NCBI GenBank assembly: GCA_026874595.1
Contig: CM049311.1
Coordinates: 21,816,676 to 21,880,675 of the forward strand
DNA length: 64,000 bases
Direction: 5' to 3'
Source of the DNA: Sipunculus nudus
Taxonomy: Eukaryota; Annelida; Sipuncula; Golfingiida; Sipunculidae
Below are positions 49,315-59,520 of this stretch, one piece after another. Positions within the stretch are counted from its first letter, which is position 1. Each line of letters begins with the position of its first letter. A program made the translations under genes and the position numbers. Below the pieces are notes generated by a model, which was not told the origin of the DNA, made no database searches, and saw only the letters and a list, made by a program, of their open reading frames with translations.

Positions 49315-50260
49315 CATCCTTGGACCTCCAGTGGGAAATACAAAGCACCACATAAAGAACAGTGGAGGGTTTGTGAAGAAGATCAGCGACTGGTAATCCC
49401 ACCAATACAAGAGATGGTTTCGCTCGACGTGAGGACCCTGTTCACAAGTATCCCAGTCATTGACACAGAAACAGCTACTCAGAAACACATGGAAAGGGAT
49501 GATACCTGGAAGACCAATACAACGCTTGCATAGATGATGATATACAGATGTTAGAGATATTATGTTTGTCGACCATATATTTTGTAAACAAGGGGGCATT
49601 CTTCAAACAAATCAAGGAATGAGGTCACTGGTATCACCTATCATTGTCAGCACCTACATGGAAGCTTTCAAACAAGAAGCCATCGCCTCAGCTACATCAC
49701 CCCCAAAGATCTGCATGGCTACAGTATGTATATAATACATTCGTGTTGCTCCACCAGCATGACTTTGAACTGTTTACTGACCATCTGATAAACTGGGACC
49801 CCATTAAATTGTTGTTTTTAGACACCCTAATTCACCTACAGGAGGATGGGACTATTAAAAGAAGTGTCTACAGGTAAGCCACATATACCTACCAGTAATA
49901 GAAGACTTGGTCTCATCAACCCTTTGAGCACAAGCATCCTGTTCCAAGGAACCCAGATTTTACACAGTGTCCAAGGAAGAAGACCACTTAGGGAAAGGAG
50001 GTCCGTCAAGCATTAAGAGCCACTGGTTTTGCCAACTGGGTAATGAAGGCATCATCAGGAAAGAGGATAACAGCTACAAAAGAAAGAACTACCACCAGGA
50101 AAAACACACATCATGATAGACTTCCAATTTTTAAAGAACCCTTCAGAGGAACTCCAGAGAATCTTCCGGAAATACGATATTCAAGGGTTCAACAACCCAG
50201 CCATTACACATTGAGATCGATCCTGGTAAGGCCCAAGGGAAAGACGAAACTCATCAAAAA
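49315..50260 (+). pseudogene. Penelope-type reverse transcriptase fragment, inactive
   Basis: In successive frames the + strand reads GPPVGNTKHHIKNSGGFVKK (about 49320-49380), then EMVSLDVRTLFTSIPVIDTE (from about 49411), the RT motif with the first catalytic Asp. It then reads AWLQYVYNTFVLLHQHDFEL (from about 49716), where the family's Y-V-D-D box has become YVYN at 49725-49736. It continues as LLFLDTLIHLQEDGTIKRSVYR, stops, and resumes near 50000 with a decayed thumb/linker region up to FKEPFRGTPENLPEI. Frameshifts near 49390 and 49535 and lost catalytic Asps show it cannot make an active enzyme. The 5' part of the element is missing. Confidence 0.82.
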
Positions 50261-50261
50261 T

Positions 50262-51010
50262 ACAGAAACCATCTATGACATCCAGCATGGTGACTGTGGA
50301 AAGCACTAACCTGACTGAAGATATTTTTTGCTTTGTCTAGCAGCTACAGGCTGCTGTAGTTAAGACTACAGCCCTGCACACTCCGTAAGTGTAATTTTGA
50401 TAAGCCAATAGAAGTGGAGCCACCAAGCCAAGCAGGGAGCAGCGAATGGCTGTCTCCTATTTACCAGCACCAGTGACTGAGGAAAGCAGCAGCACCCACA
50501 CCCACAGAGCCCAAAGTTGACCAGGCATGGGATCCAGCCCAAGCAGCAGAAACCAGCCAATCAAGGGAGCTGTACTCGATCATAAAAGACTCTAATGAGG
50601 GGTCGCTTATTTTGTTATAAGCGAAAGTAACCACCCTTGGGAGACCACTCATCCACTGGGAAAACAAATCCAGAAACGTCAAAAACAAGCTATGTCCACT
50701 GTTTATGAAAACAAGGGGAATGCCAGACACCAGAAGCAGTGAGATCCTATAGATCTGGATTCAGTTGATGTCAAGAGAAAGGTTATGCAGGCTCTCAACA
50801 TCCAACACAACTGACCTGCCCTAAAGCATGACCTGGGCCTGTAACTTCCACAGATTTACAACCACTTGTTGTTATATGATCCCTGTGGTCATGTGACAAC
50901 ACCTGAGCCTTGTCAGGCATGTCAGTCTGCTGAGGATGACCATGTGATATGTAGCTATAGCTATGTACAATAGAAGTCCCAGAGTTGAGAATTTTACTAA
51001 CATTAACAGC
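50262..51010 (+). pseudogene. GIY-YIG region and 3' end of Penelope-like element, right arm, with 320-bp extra segment
   Basis: Reads VRPKGKTKLIKNTETIYDIQ then HGDCGKH and a stop. About 50312-50635 has no counterpart in the left arm. Homology to the left arm resumes with GGGAGACCACTCATCCACTG. It continues through GGAATGCCAGACACC, the degraded 'RPAL' end and the shared non-coding end GAGAAT(T/G)TTACTAAC at about 51000. The extra segment may be the original GIY-YIG middle deleted on the left, or a later insertion; I cannot decide. Confidence 0.7.
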
Positions 51011-51500
51011 AAAATTCAATCAGCCTAAACACAAAATTCTGTCAGAATAAACAACAGAATTCATTCAGCCCTAACAGACAAACATCAACCCAACAAAGTT
51101 CAGTCTGCATAAATACAACAATATTCCATCAGCCTAAACACAACAAAATCCAGTCAGCATAAACACAACAAAATTCAATCAGCATTAACAACAACATTTC
51201 TTTAGATAAATTTCATTAGCCTAAATGCAAAATTCCATGAGAATAAACACAACAAAACCCAATCAAAATTCAATCAGCATGTGATACGGTCAAAAGCTAC
51301 AGCTATGTCCAATGTAAGTCCCCACGTTGAGAATGTTACTAACCTTTATGGAATCAACAGAACATTTTTTTTCTTATTTAGTTCAAATTTTATCTTTATG
51401 CTGATACAAAATTTGTTGTGTTTGGGCCGATGAAATATTGTTGTGTTTCTGCTCATTGAATTTTGTTGTGTTTATGCCGAGTGAATTTTTTTGTATTTAC
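51010..51500 (-). repeat. Inverted patch of the G/T array, third Penelope-end fragment, and return to + orientation
   Basis: 51010-51290 reads CAGCCTAAACACAACAAAAT-type blocks, the reverse complement of the 44.3-48.85 kb array. 51297-51343 (CTACAGCTATGTCCAATGTA...GAATGTTACTAACC) is a third copy of the outer 50 bases of the Penelope arm. From about 51400 the array is back in the + sense (TTTGTTGTGTTTGGGCCGAT). The inverted patch is the mirror of the sequence left of 48868. Confidence 0.8.
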
Positions 51501-51599
51501 TTTCAAGTTATTTTAATATGCAAATCTGATGCAGAAACAAGTTGCAGTATCTCAATAATTTATTCAAGGATTACCATTATAACTAAATATTCCCATGCA

Positions 51600-52640
51600 A
51601 TAATGCTTTCCTAGTTATGAGGTTGCCGTTAGTTAACTGCAAGTTAATGGCTAGTTAGCGGTGTGCTAGCAATTAGCTGTTAAGATTCCACTTGAGAATT
51701 TCAGTTAGCAGCCTAAAGCTCAAGTTGGCAGTGCTTAGCAGTTAATTAGAGACTTAGTGAATTAGATCTAGCACTAATTGAGACTCTCTTAGCAAATGTT
51801 TCCTGGCCTTACTGGGTTGCTATAAGTTACTTGAGACTCTCTTAGCGACCGGTTAACAGCAATACAAGGATGCTTGCGTCGACTTGAGAATCACTTAGCA
51901 AATTTTTAAAACCTTACTGAGAGGTTGCCAACTACTTGAAACCTAGATAAGAAGATATTCATTTCCTTTTTTACTCTGCTGTGATTGGCTTGACTGATTT
52001 TGGAGGGAAGAGCAGCCATCTTTGCAAAATTATGAAAAGGGGCTTTGCTATATCTCTTGTAAAATATGAAGTTCTGTGCCAAGGAGCTCAAGAGCGAGTA
52101 ACATTCAACAAATCCAGCATGATTAGAGGACTCATTGGATTAATTAGAACATACAGTCACTTGATGGGAGGAGCAGGAGAGGTAATTAATGTTACCACTA
52201 GTAAGTTTGAACTACATAGCATGGACCAGTGCTGACCAGCACAGATACAAGTGATTTTTCATCAAGTAATTTTATATATTGAATTTTTTTCTTAAGAACT
52301 GTAATCTTATCATCATCTACCTTAAGTTAATAGATCTCTATTACCAATTTCATCATTTTAATTTATTTGTTTATTCAGCCACATGATAACTATCATTTCT
52401 TGTATTATATTTCAGTCAACTGGCTACAATACAGCTTATTGGTATACAAGTTTGTCCAAAGCCCATCTCAGGGTCATACCATTATTTATTTATTCATTAT
52501 AGAGAGAAATCAAATCTCTTTCTGCAAATATTTACTGGTTAACAAAGTTGAATATTCATGTACTTATAATGAACCTAAGTTGTTAAGAGGCTAAAAAGCT
52601 GTAAAGAAGCTGCAAAGCTGTAAAGAAGCTGTAAAGCTGT
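51600..52640 (+). other. TTAGC-rich stretch and unassigned open frame
   Basis: 51620-51910 is dense in TTAGC, GTTAACT and ACTTGAGA(C/A)T words, a degenerate simple-type repeat. A + frame at 51981-52235 (contains KRGFAISLVKYEVL) and a minus frame starting AAAGATGGCTGCTC near 52017 both exist, but neither has family support. 52588-52642 is a short tandem repeat of AGCTGTAAAGA (about 11 bp). Confidence 0.4.
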
Positions 52641-52854
52641 CAAGTTGTTAAGGGAGATTCATGAATATTCATTACTTAGTGGTTTCGGATTTGCATGTGA
52701 AAATCTCAACCAGTTGCTAATGAGCTGTTAACTAACCGCGACTTACTGTTAAGTAGCAATACATTTAAAAAATACAGCAAAATTTCTGCATGGGTTGTCA
52801 TGATTATATCTATATGCTTGCATGTAATTAAATAGTGATCATGATCATCTCTGA

Positions 52855-53275
52855 TTTATGCTTACAGGTGAGTGATCATCTCTGATTATGCTTACAGGTG
52901 AGTGATCATCTCTGATTTATGCTTACAGGTGAGTGGTCATCTCTGATTAAGCTTACAGGTGAGTGGTCATCTCTGATTATGCTTACAGGTGAGTGGTCAT
53001 CTCTGATTTATGCTTACAGGTGAGTGATCATCTCCCATTTATTTATGTTTACAGGTGAGTGATCATCACTGATTTATGCTTACTGGTGAGGGATCATCTC
53101 TGATTTATGCTTACAGGTGAGTGATCATCTCTGAGTATGCTTACAGGTGATTGATCATCTCTGATCATGCATATAGGTGAGTTATCATCTCTGATCATGC
53201 ATACAGATGGGTGATCATCTTGTTTGATACATACTGGTAAGTGATATCATCTCTGAGTATGCTTACAATGTTTTT
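52855..53275 (+). repeat. 30-31 bp minisatellite (about 13 units) with splice-site-like core
   Basis: The unit is TGATTTATGCTTACAGGTGA plus GTGATCATCTC. TTACAGGTGAGT or a variant falls at about 52864, 52894, 52925, 52955, 52985, 53016, 53051, 53112 and on. At least eight units keep ACAGGTGAGT exactly. Later units are diverged (TACTGGTGAGG, TATAGGTGAGT, TACTGGTAAGT). A lone unit (GATTATGCTTACAGGTGAGA) recurs at 56574-56593. Confidence 0.92.
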
Positions 53276-53548
53276 TAAGTACCATAAAACTCCTTTAGTT
53301 TACCTTCAGATGGTAATTTCTTTATAACAGCTGGATAACATCTTTCCATTGCCAGAGATATTTCTTTTAAAATTCAGAAATTGACTCTGTGGCCTTTTAT
53401 CATGATAGTCCGTTTCAGCTAAGTTGGCCGATGGGATGTGCAAGAATATCAACCCCAGCCCAATCACTGTCCCTTGGGAGCAATGAATGGCTGATAAGCA
53501 TCACTCCTCTTATCTTGTGGATATCTGAGTGGTGATGCATGATTCAGA

Positions 53549-53556
53549 GGGATATA
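53549..53556 (+). promoter_or_regulatory. TATA-box-like sequence
   Basis: GGATATAAAAGAG contains TATAAAAG. It lies about 70 bases before an ATG (53622) that opens an 80-codon frame of unknown type. A possible terminal exon is found at 53893, after TTTTTTTCAACAG, ending GVKEFLDYL and a stop at 53926. No conserved product can be named, so the promoter call is tentative. Confidence 0.2.
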
Positions 53557-53929
53557 AAAGAGTTCCACTTACAGTCATACAAAATAAGGGTCAATTCTGA
53601 CATTTTCCCTTCACTTTTGAAATGATTAACATGCTTAAATCAGATCTTCAATCTATAATCATGTGGGTTCCACAAAGTAGTACTGTTCCTGTGAACACTT
53701 TTATTGCTGTTAAGTGGGTAATAGATCTACTCTGGAACTGTCCACTAATGAGGGCCATCTGGCAGCTCAAGCCTGCTGGTGGTACAAACAGTGCCTGCTC
53801 CAGCACTCACGGGTCATGTTATATAGCATTAACCCTGTTTATAAAAGTCAGCTACACTGTGTAATCGCCCCTTTTACACTATTTTTTTCAACAGAAGGAG
53901 TGAAGGAATTCCTGGATTATCTGTAAGCA

Positions 53930-55890
53930 GATGGATTTCCTCTTTGTTGGAAAAAACAGCCTGTTTATTAAAAAAAAAAGGTCTTCGAGTCATGTTTCAT
54001 GGCTGGTGTAATACAAAAACTTGACTAAACCATGTTGAAGTACAATTTATATTTAAAATCTCTCAATCAGGTTGATTAAAACTAGGTATTTCTTCAACCT
54101 CAGAGTGAGGTCTTCAATCTCAGAGTGTGAGGAGCCTACAGATTAGGAACCACCCCGTCAGAGATCGAGTTATATTTGTATATTTTACGTATGAAATATA
54201 TATTACATTTGAAATATCTGTGGTCCATCCATTTGGTTCCATCATGTGACCCTCAGTAATCACTGGTGTATAATCCATATTAATATTTTGGTCAATGTAA
54301 AATGGATCGAGCTAAGCTGTTTTTTATAGATACTGAAATCTTAAGTAATTGTTAAATATATATTTTTCACTATGACTTAGTGCTGCAATTTATTAATTTT
54401 AACTTCATTTTGTGGACTATTTTTTTTTTATCTTAATTTATGCTTATGCCAGGGTGTCAATATAGGGGTGGGTGGGGGTGAGGAGTATATATCCCCTCCA
54501 CTTTTTGGGAAGGGGGGGGGGATGTCAATGTAATCATCCCCACTATCCAGAGAATTATATTTATATATATTACAAATGAAATATATGAATAAATAGAATA
54601 TAGACTTTGGTTTCATTTATGTGTTAATTATGGAATATTTTATATTTTTCAAATGGTTTAGAATTAACATGAACTTTATTTATTTTAATCTTATACTTAA
54701 TTGAAAAATATTTGAAATGTGTCACAAAGACAATAAAAGGTGTATATATATATATATATAATCATATATAATTATATACAATTATATATATAAATATATA
54801 TATCTGTATTGTCCTTACTCTGATTACCTTCCCACTCCTGTCATCCCCCACCCCCTCCCCCTTGCGAGTCAACCCCCTTCCCCCCCCCCCCCCCACACAC
54901 ACACACCCACACTCAACAATACAACTATATGATAACTGAAGATATACATAACAGGAACAGAGCATTCAAACTTGAAGTATTATATCTGTATTCTAATTCT
55001 GTTTGTTTATATTGAATTTCTGTATTATGATATAATATAATTATGTACTAATCATTATTAGAGGAAATAAGGAATCAAACAATCAGTTGATTGTAATACT
55101 TTTACAACTAGTCCAGGTGGTCACTCCAGCCCTGGATAGCTACAGTATGGGGAGCATTTCAAAATCCAGTTCTGTTGGAGAACATGTCATTTTTCCATAA
55201 TCACATAATCATCATTCCATTTATTGCAGTAATATAGTATACTACTTTACTGGCCCCTAACATCAAAATCAGGTTTTTAATGACCTGTAGATAACCCAGT
55301 ACATGGTGAGTACTGGCATGTTGCCTGTCAGTGTCATTTTGGTAGTATCATTACACTGATTCTGTGCACATGCTGTTTCTCTGACTTGAGTGTTTGAATC
55401 ATTTAATTTTATTCAGAGATTGTGTCAACTTCATAATTTCTTTTTGCTTTTGATACTTTTTACTCATTTATTTAAATCATTTGTGTGTAAACACAATGAT
55501 GGAGGAGCAACGTACACCAAAACAAATGCCTGTCACATCCAGAAGAGCTATCATTTCAGGGAAAAAGTATAACTTTTCTCATGGAAAGCCCATCACTAGC
55601 CAGGCAAGAGGAATGGTTCTGAGTGTTCGTAACTATTTTTAAGAGGAAAAAGAAGCTGGCCATTTTTAACTTTTTTTAACATATTTAACATCTCGCTGTA
55701 TTTTGTTACCATTCCTGCATGCTTGTGTTACTAATTAAGCGATAGGACATGTTTGTGGTATACATCTGGTATATATGGCTGATATGAGATGATCCCCCAC
55801 CCCACTGATTGGGGATGGCCCCATGAGAGGACTGCTGTTATGTCATTTAGGAACTACTTGCATGGGCAAACTTAGCTGAAAGGGACTATA
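53930..55890 (+). other. AT-rich sequence with simple repeats
   Basis: Holds TATATA runs at 54740-54800, a pyrimidine-rich stretch with C15 and (CA)n at 54840-54915, and AATAAA at 54591. No gene recognised. Confidence 0.6.
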
Positions 55891-55935
55891 GCTCAGTTGA
55901 ATTTCATTCAGCTGAGCTATAGTCATAGCTCTTTG
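55880..55935. repeat. Isolated GCTCAG hairpin (family A head)
   Basis: GACTATAGCTCAGTTGAATT and its near complement TTCAGCTGAGCTATAGTC face each other around a short loop, forming a stem of about 18 bp. The following text (CATAGCTCTTTGTG) resembles the family A head at 23.06 kb, but no body follows. Confidence 0.65.
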
Positions 55936-57550
55936 TGTTCAGTTGCAGTGTAGCAGTTTGTTAAAACATTACAGGGCACCAGTCATAGATGTTTGCTTAC
56001 TTATAATTATTATGTACATAATGGAAATAAACTTGCACCAAGTGTGATTAGTGGTTGTAAACATACAGAGAACACACACAGCTCGGCAACAGTACCATGC
56101 TACTTCACAATTCAAGATTTTACACACTTTCAACATATTTATTATCATGAAGCCTGAAATTAACTTGGTATTCTTTCTGCATTTGGCTTTAATATAGGAC
56201 AAAATGGCTTAATTAAGACATTAAGGTATTAGAGGTGTTCAAGGTTGAAGAAATGTGCCTGCACCTTAATTCTGCCAGCATGCAAATCTTGATTCAGGTC
56301 AACAAAATTAGTTATTTACAAACCATACAAAAAATGTCAACCTGATTATTTACAGACCATGAAAAAAATAAACAACCAAATAATTTTTACAAATCATACA
56401 AAATATACAACTTAATTCGTTATTACAAACCATGCAAGAAATAGGTCTGAGTAAATTTAATTCAGAAGCAAGATGCAGTATATTCATAAAAATTCATTCA
56501 AGGATTATCATTGAATGTAATTAAAAATTGTTCTGATCATCTTTGATTATCATTGCATGTGAGTGATCATATCTGATTATGCTTACAGGTGAGAGTGACA
56601 TCTCTTGTTCAGGGCTTGGGCAAGTAGTGAGGCATCACAAAGCTCTCTGGTGGAAGCGGTGAGGCAGGACAAAGCTCTCTGGTGGAAGCAGTGAGGCAGG
56701 ACAAACTAGAGCATCACCAATATTTGGTTCAATGAGGGGTGAGGTAGCTTAATTTAATTGCTGGCCTGTTCAAATGCAGGCCTGCAATTCAAATGCACAC
56801 AATCTAAATCCAATGGAACAGTGAGGCCCATCTAAATAGAACTTGAAAACCTCTATTTGATTAACTGGACTGATAGGGCTTGCTTTGATGGCTCTATAGG
56901 GGTATATCATCTCGGTTAATTATGATTCAGGATGATAGGGTGTCCTTTTATCAGCATCATGGGTACATGTTCTCGTTCTAAAAGAGATTTCATTTACTCC
57001 AGCTATTGACTTTGGCACTTTTGATTTGATGTAATTAAAAAAGTAATCCAGAAAACCCTTTTAAATATACTAAGAAATGCAGATCGAAAAAAATGAGTGT
57101 ATATTATCCACATAGGCTTTGGGGCCAGGCAAGGGTGCTTGGCCAGAGGGTGGTCAGTTTGACCTTCCTTTGATAAATGACATAAATTCCTTCAATTTGC
57201 ATTGAAAATCCTTTGTATTTCTTCGTAGTCTACATGCCTCATATGAAAACAACTGGGACTTCATTTCTTAATTGAATGTGTATAATGTAGGTCAGTATTG
57301 TGTGCTTTTTAGAGGTAATTAAGGATATTAAATAAAATGCAATTCAGTGAGATCGGTTTGGAAAATATAGGCCTACTTGTATGCGTAATATTTAAACTGA
57401 TAACCTTATACAGAGGTCTGCTTTGGAATATAACAAATTTTGCATTGCTCAATGTGTAATTAAATATGACCGAAATCAGATCCAGTTTTCTGTAAAATAA
57501 TTGATCATGGTAATACACATGATTCTGTAAATTTAATATTTAATATCTGG
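55936..57550 (+). other. No gene; small tandem repeat at 56629-56715
   Basis: 56629-56715 holds two and a half copies of a unit of about 32 bp with GTGAGGCA(G/T)(G/C)ACAAAGC and TCTCTGGTGGAAGC(G/A). Direct words ATTTACA(A/G)ACCAT(A/G)CAA repeat at 56315-56430. The rest shows nothing I can name. Confidence 0.6.
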
Positions 57551-57554
57551 TAAT

Positions 57555-57895
57555 CTTGTCCGCCAAATGTGGATGCTATGTTTTCAGTCTGATGCCGCCG
57601 CTGCATAGGTTTCCAGAGATTCTTTCGTAACCACTGGGCAGAATTTTTGTAAATTCGGGATTATGACCGTGTCACACGTGAACTGCTGCACCTTCATTTC
57701 TGGTTGACCTCTGACCTTTCCTCTCTGCCCATCGCCCATTTGTGTGTCTGTTAATTTCCTCACAAAAACCCACATATCTTGGGAACCGTTTGACTGATCA
57801 GGCTAAAAATTTTGTACAAATGAAGCCCTTGGATAGCTTTATAACTTACACTAACAAGTGACCCATGGGTCATGACGCTCAGCTGCCATGCATGA
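57555..57895 (-). repeat. Terminal fragment of family B element, inverted
   Basis: The reverse complement of 57555-57820 matches 59235-59520: shared GGTCAAACGGTTCCC, AGGTCAGAGGTCAA, GCAGTTCACATGTGAACTG, AATTCTGCCCAG(C/T)GGTTA and the final TTTGGCGGA. It is followed at 57856-57892 by AAGTGACCCATGGGTCATGA and CGCTCAGCTG, the dispersed palindromic motif in the minus sense. Confidence 0.75.
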
Positions 57896-58169
57896 CCTGT
57901 GACATCATGGACTGAGATTCACAACTTCCAGTCAAATTTTGAAGAACCAATTTGCCAATTTGTTGAAAATTTTCTATGACAACAGAAATATATATCACCT
58001 ATGTCTGGTTAAAACACAGTGAATTGATGGTCTGAGGAAAATGCATGATTGTTAAGCTATCAGGAACTATTCCAACAGCTTGCTTGAAACCTGTCAGTCT
58101 CATAAGGAACTTCACAAAGGGCAAATATAAGATCAAAATATATAGCAAAAATCAAGGAAATACATGCCA

Positions 58170-59520
58170 GAACTAGAATACGGGTAGTCGACAAGCGACT
58201 ACGTGTATCCGCCTAAATCAGAGTGGAACTGGTGAAGTGAGGCATGGATTAAGTGGCAAGGGGAAATAGAGTGAAGTGTTGCATATTAGCATGGATGTCT
58301 GCAGCCCCATTGTGTATGTAGGTTGCGCCACCTACCACAAAATCCAGAAAGCTGTCCAAGTTGTATACATATGCAAAATTTAAGGCAGATAAGTCAAACC
58401 ACTACATGTATATGAGTGATTTTTGCCCTTGGCAGACAAACAGATGGACGCTGTGCAAAAATGGCTGCAGGTGGTGCCACCAGTTTTGCGTATGATAAAG
58501 AGCTATGTGAGAACTATACACATGCAAAACTTTGGCCCAATCGGTCAAACGGTTCCAAAGATATGAGCTTGGATATCTGCTGCATAAATGTAGAATGTAG
58601 GTGGCGCCACCTGTCATAAAATCAAGAGAGCTGTCGGGGATGTATAAACCTGCAAAATTTTAGGCAGATATGTCAAACCACTGCAGAGATATGAGTGATT
58701 TGATCCCATGGCACACAAATAGACGGGAGCTGTGCAAAAATGGCTGCAGGTGGCGCCACCAGTTTTGCGTATGATACAGAGCTATGTGAGATCTATACAC
58801 ATGCAAAATTTTGGCTCAATCGGTCAAACGGTTCCCCAGATATGAGCTTGGATGTCTGCAGCGTAAACGTTAATGTAGGTGGCGCCACCTGTCATAAAAT
58901 CAGAAAAGCTGTCTAGGATGTATACGCATGCCGAATTTTAGGTGAATTAGTCAAACCACTGCAGAGATATGAGTGATTTTAACCCCAGGCAGATGAACAA
59001 ATGGACACTGTGCAAACATGGTTGCAGGTGGCGCCACCTTTTGTTGTATATGTTATAAAGCTATCCCAGGGCTATATTTGTATACGCATGCTGAATTTCA
59101 GGTAAATTAGTCAAACCACTGCGGAGATATGAGTGATTTTAACCCAAGGCATACAAACAGATGGACACTGTGCAAACATGGTTGCAGGTGGCGCCACCAT
59201 TTTTTGTATGTTAAACAGCTCTCCAAGGGCTACATTTGTGCAAAAAAATTTCCTGATCGATCGGTCAAACGGTTCCCGAGATATGTTGGTTTATGTGTGG
59301 AAACAGACACACAAACTGACGCAGAGTGCAGAAGAAAGGTCAGAGGTCAAAACAAAATTGGGGTCCAGCAGTTCACATGTGAACTGAACATAATCCCGGG
59401 TTTCCTAAAATTCTGCCCAGCGGTTATGGAGGAGTTCTCCGGACACCTACGTGGCGGCAGCGGCGTGCAGCTGAAAACCTAGTATCCGCAAAACTCTGTT
59501 TTGGCGGATGCAATTATTGA
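58170..59520 (+). repeat. Family B element, near full-length copy with terminal hairpins
   Basis: Begins near CTAGAATACGGGTAGTCGAC with the hairpin GTAGTCGACAAGCGACTAC. It carries six GGTGG(T/C)(G)CCACC sites (58470, 58600, 58749, 58879, 59027 and 59187, plus a decayed one at 58320). It ends with the hairpin ATCCGCAAAACTCTGTTTTG-GCGGAT (about 59488-59513). Internal modules of about 130-150 bp alternate two types, marked by CATGCAAAATTTTGG and CAAACCACTGCAGAGATATG. Short stop-free frames here are not genes. Confidence 0.8.

Larger units (their letters stand above)
48868..51010 (+). mobile_element. Penelope-like retroelement remnant with inverted 3'-end copy
   Basis: The + strand carries pieces of a Penelope-type reverse transcriptase (about 49315-50260), then the linker and start of a GIY-YIG endonuclease (50262-50309) and its 3' end to 51010. 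A second copy of the GIY-YIG/3' end lies head-on in the minus sense at 48868-49303. This is an inverted terminal arrangement of the kind called pseudo-LTR in these elements. Shared coding text between the arms includes IYDIQ(C/H)GDCGK and SYSYI(T/S)H(S/G)HPQQ. Multiple frameshifts and stops make the element dead. Confidence 0.85.

Noticed and set aside
51906-52091. Minus-strand start AAGATGGCTGC as first exon
   Set aside because: Good initiation context but no donor, downstream exon or recognisable product.
52855-53275. CRISPR-like array
   Set aside because: Units are contiguous with no unique spacers, and the genome is eukaryotic. It is a minisatellite.
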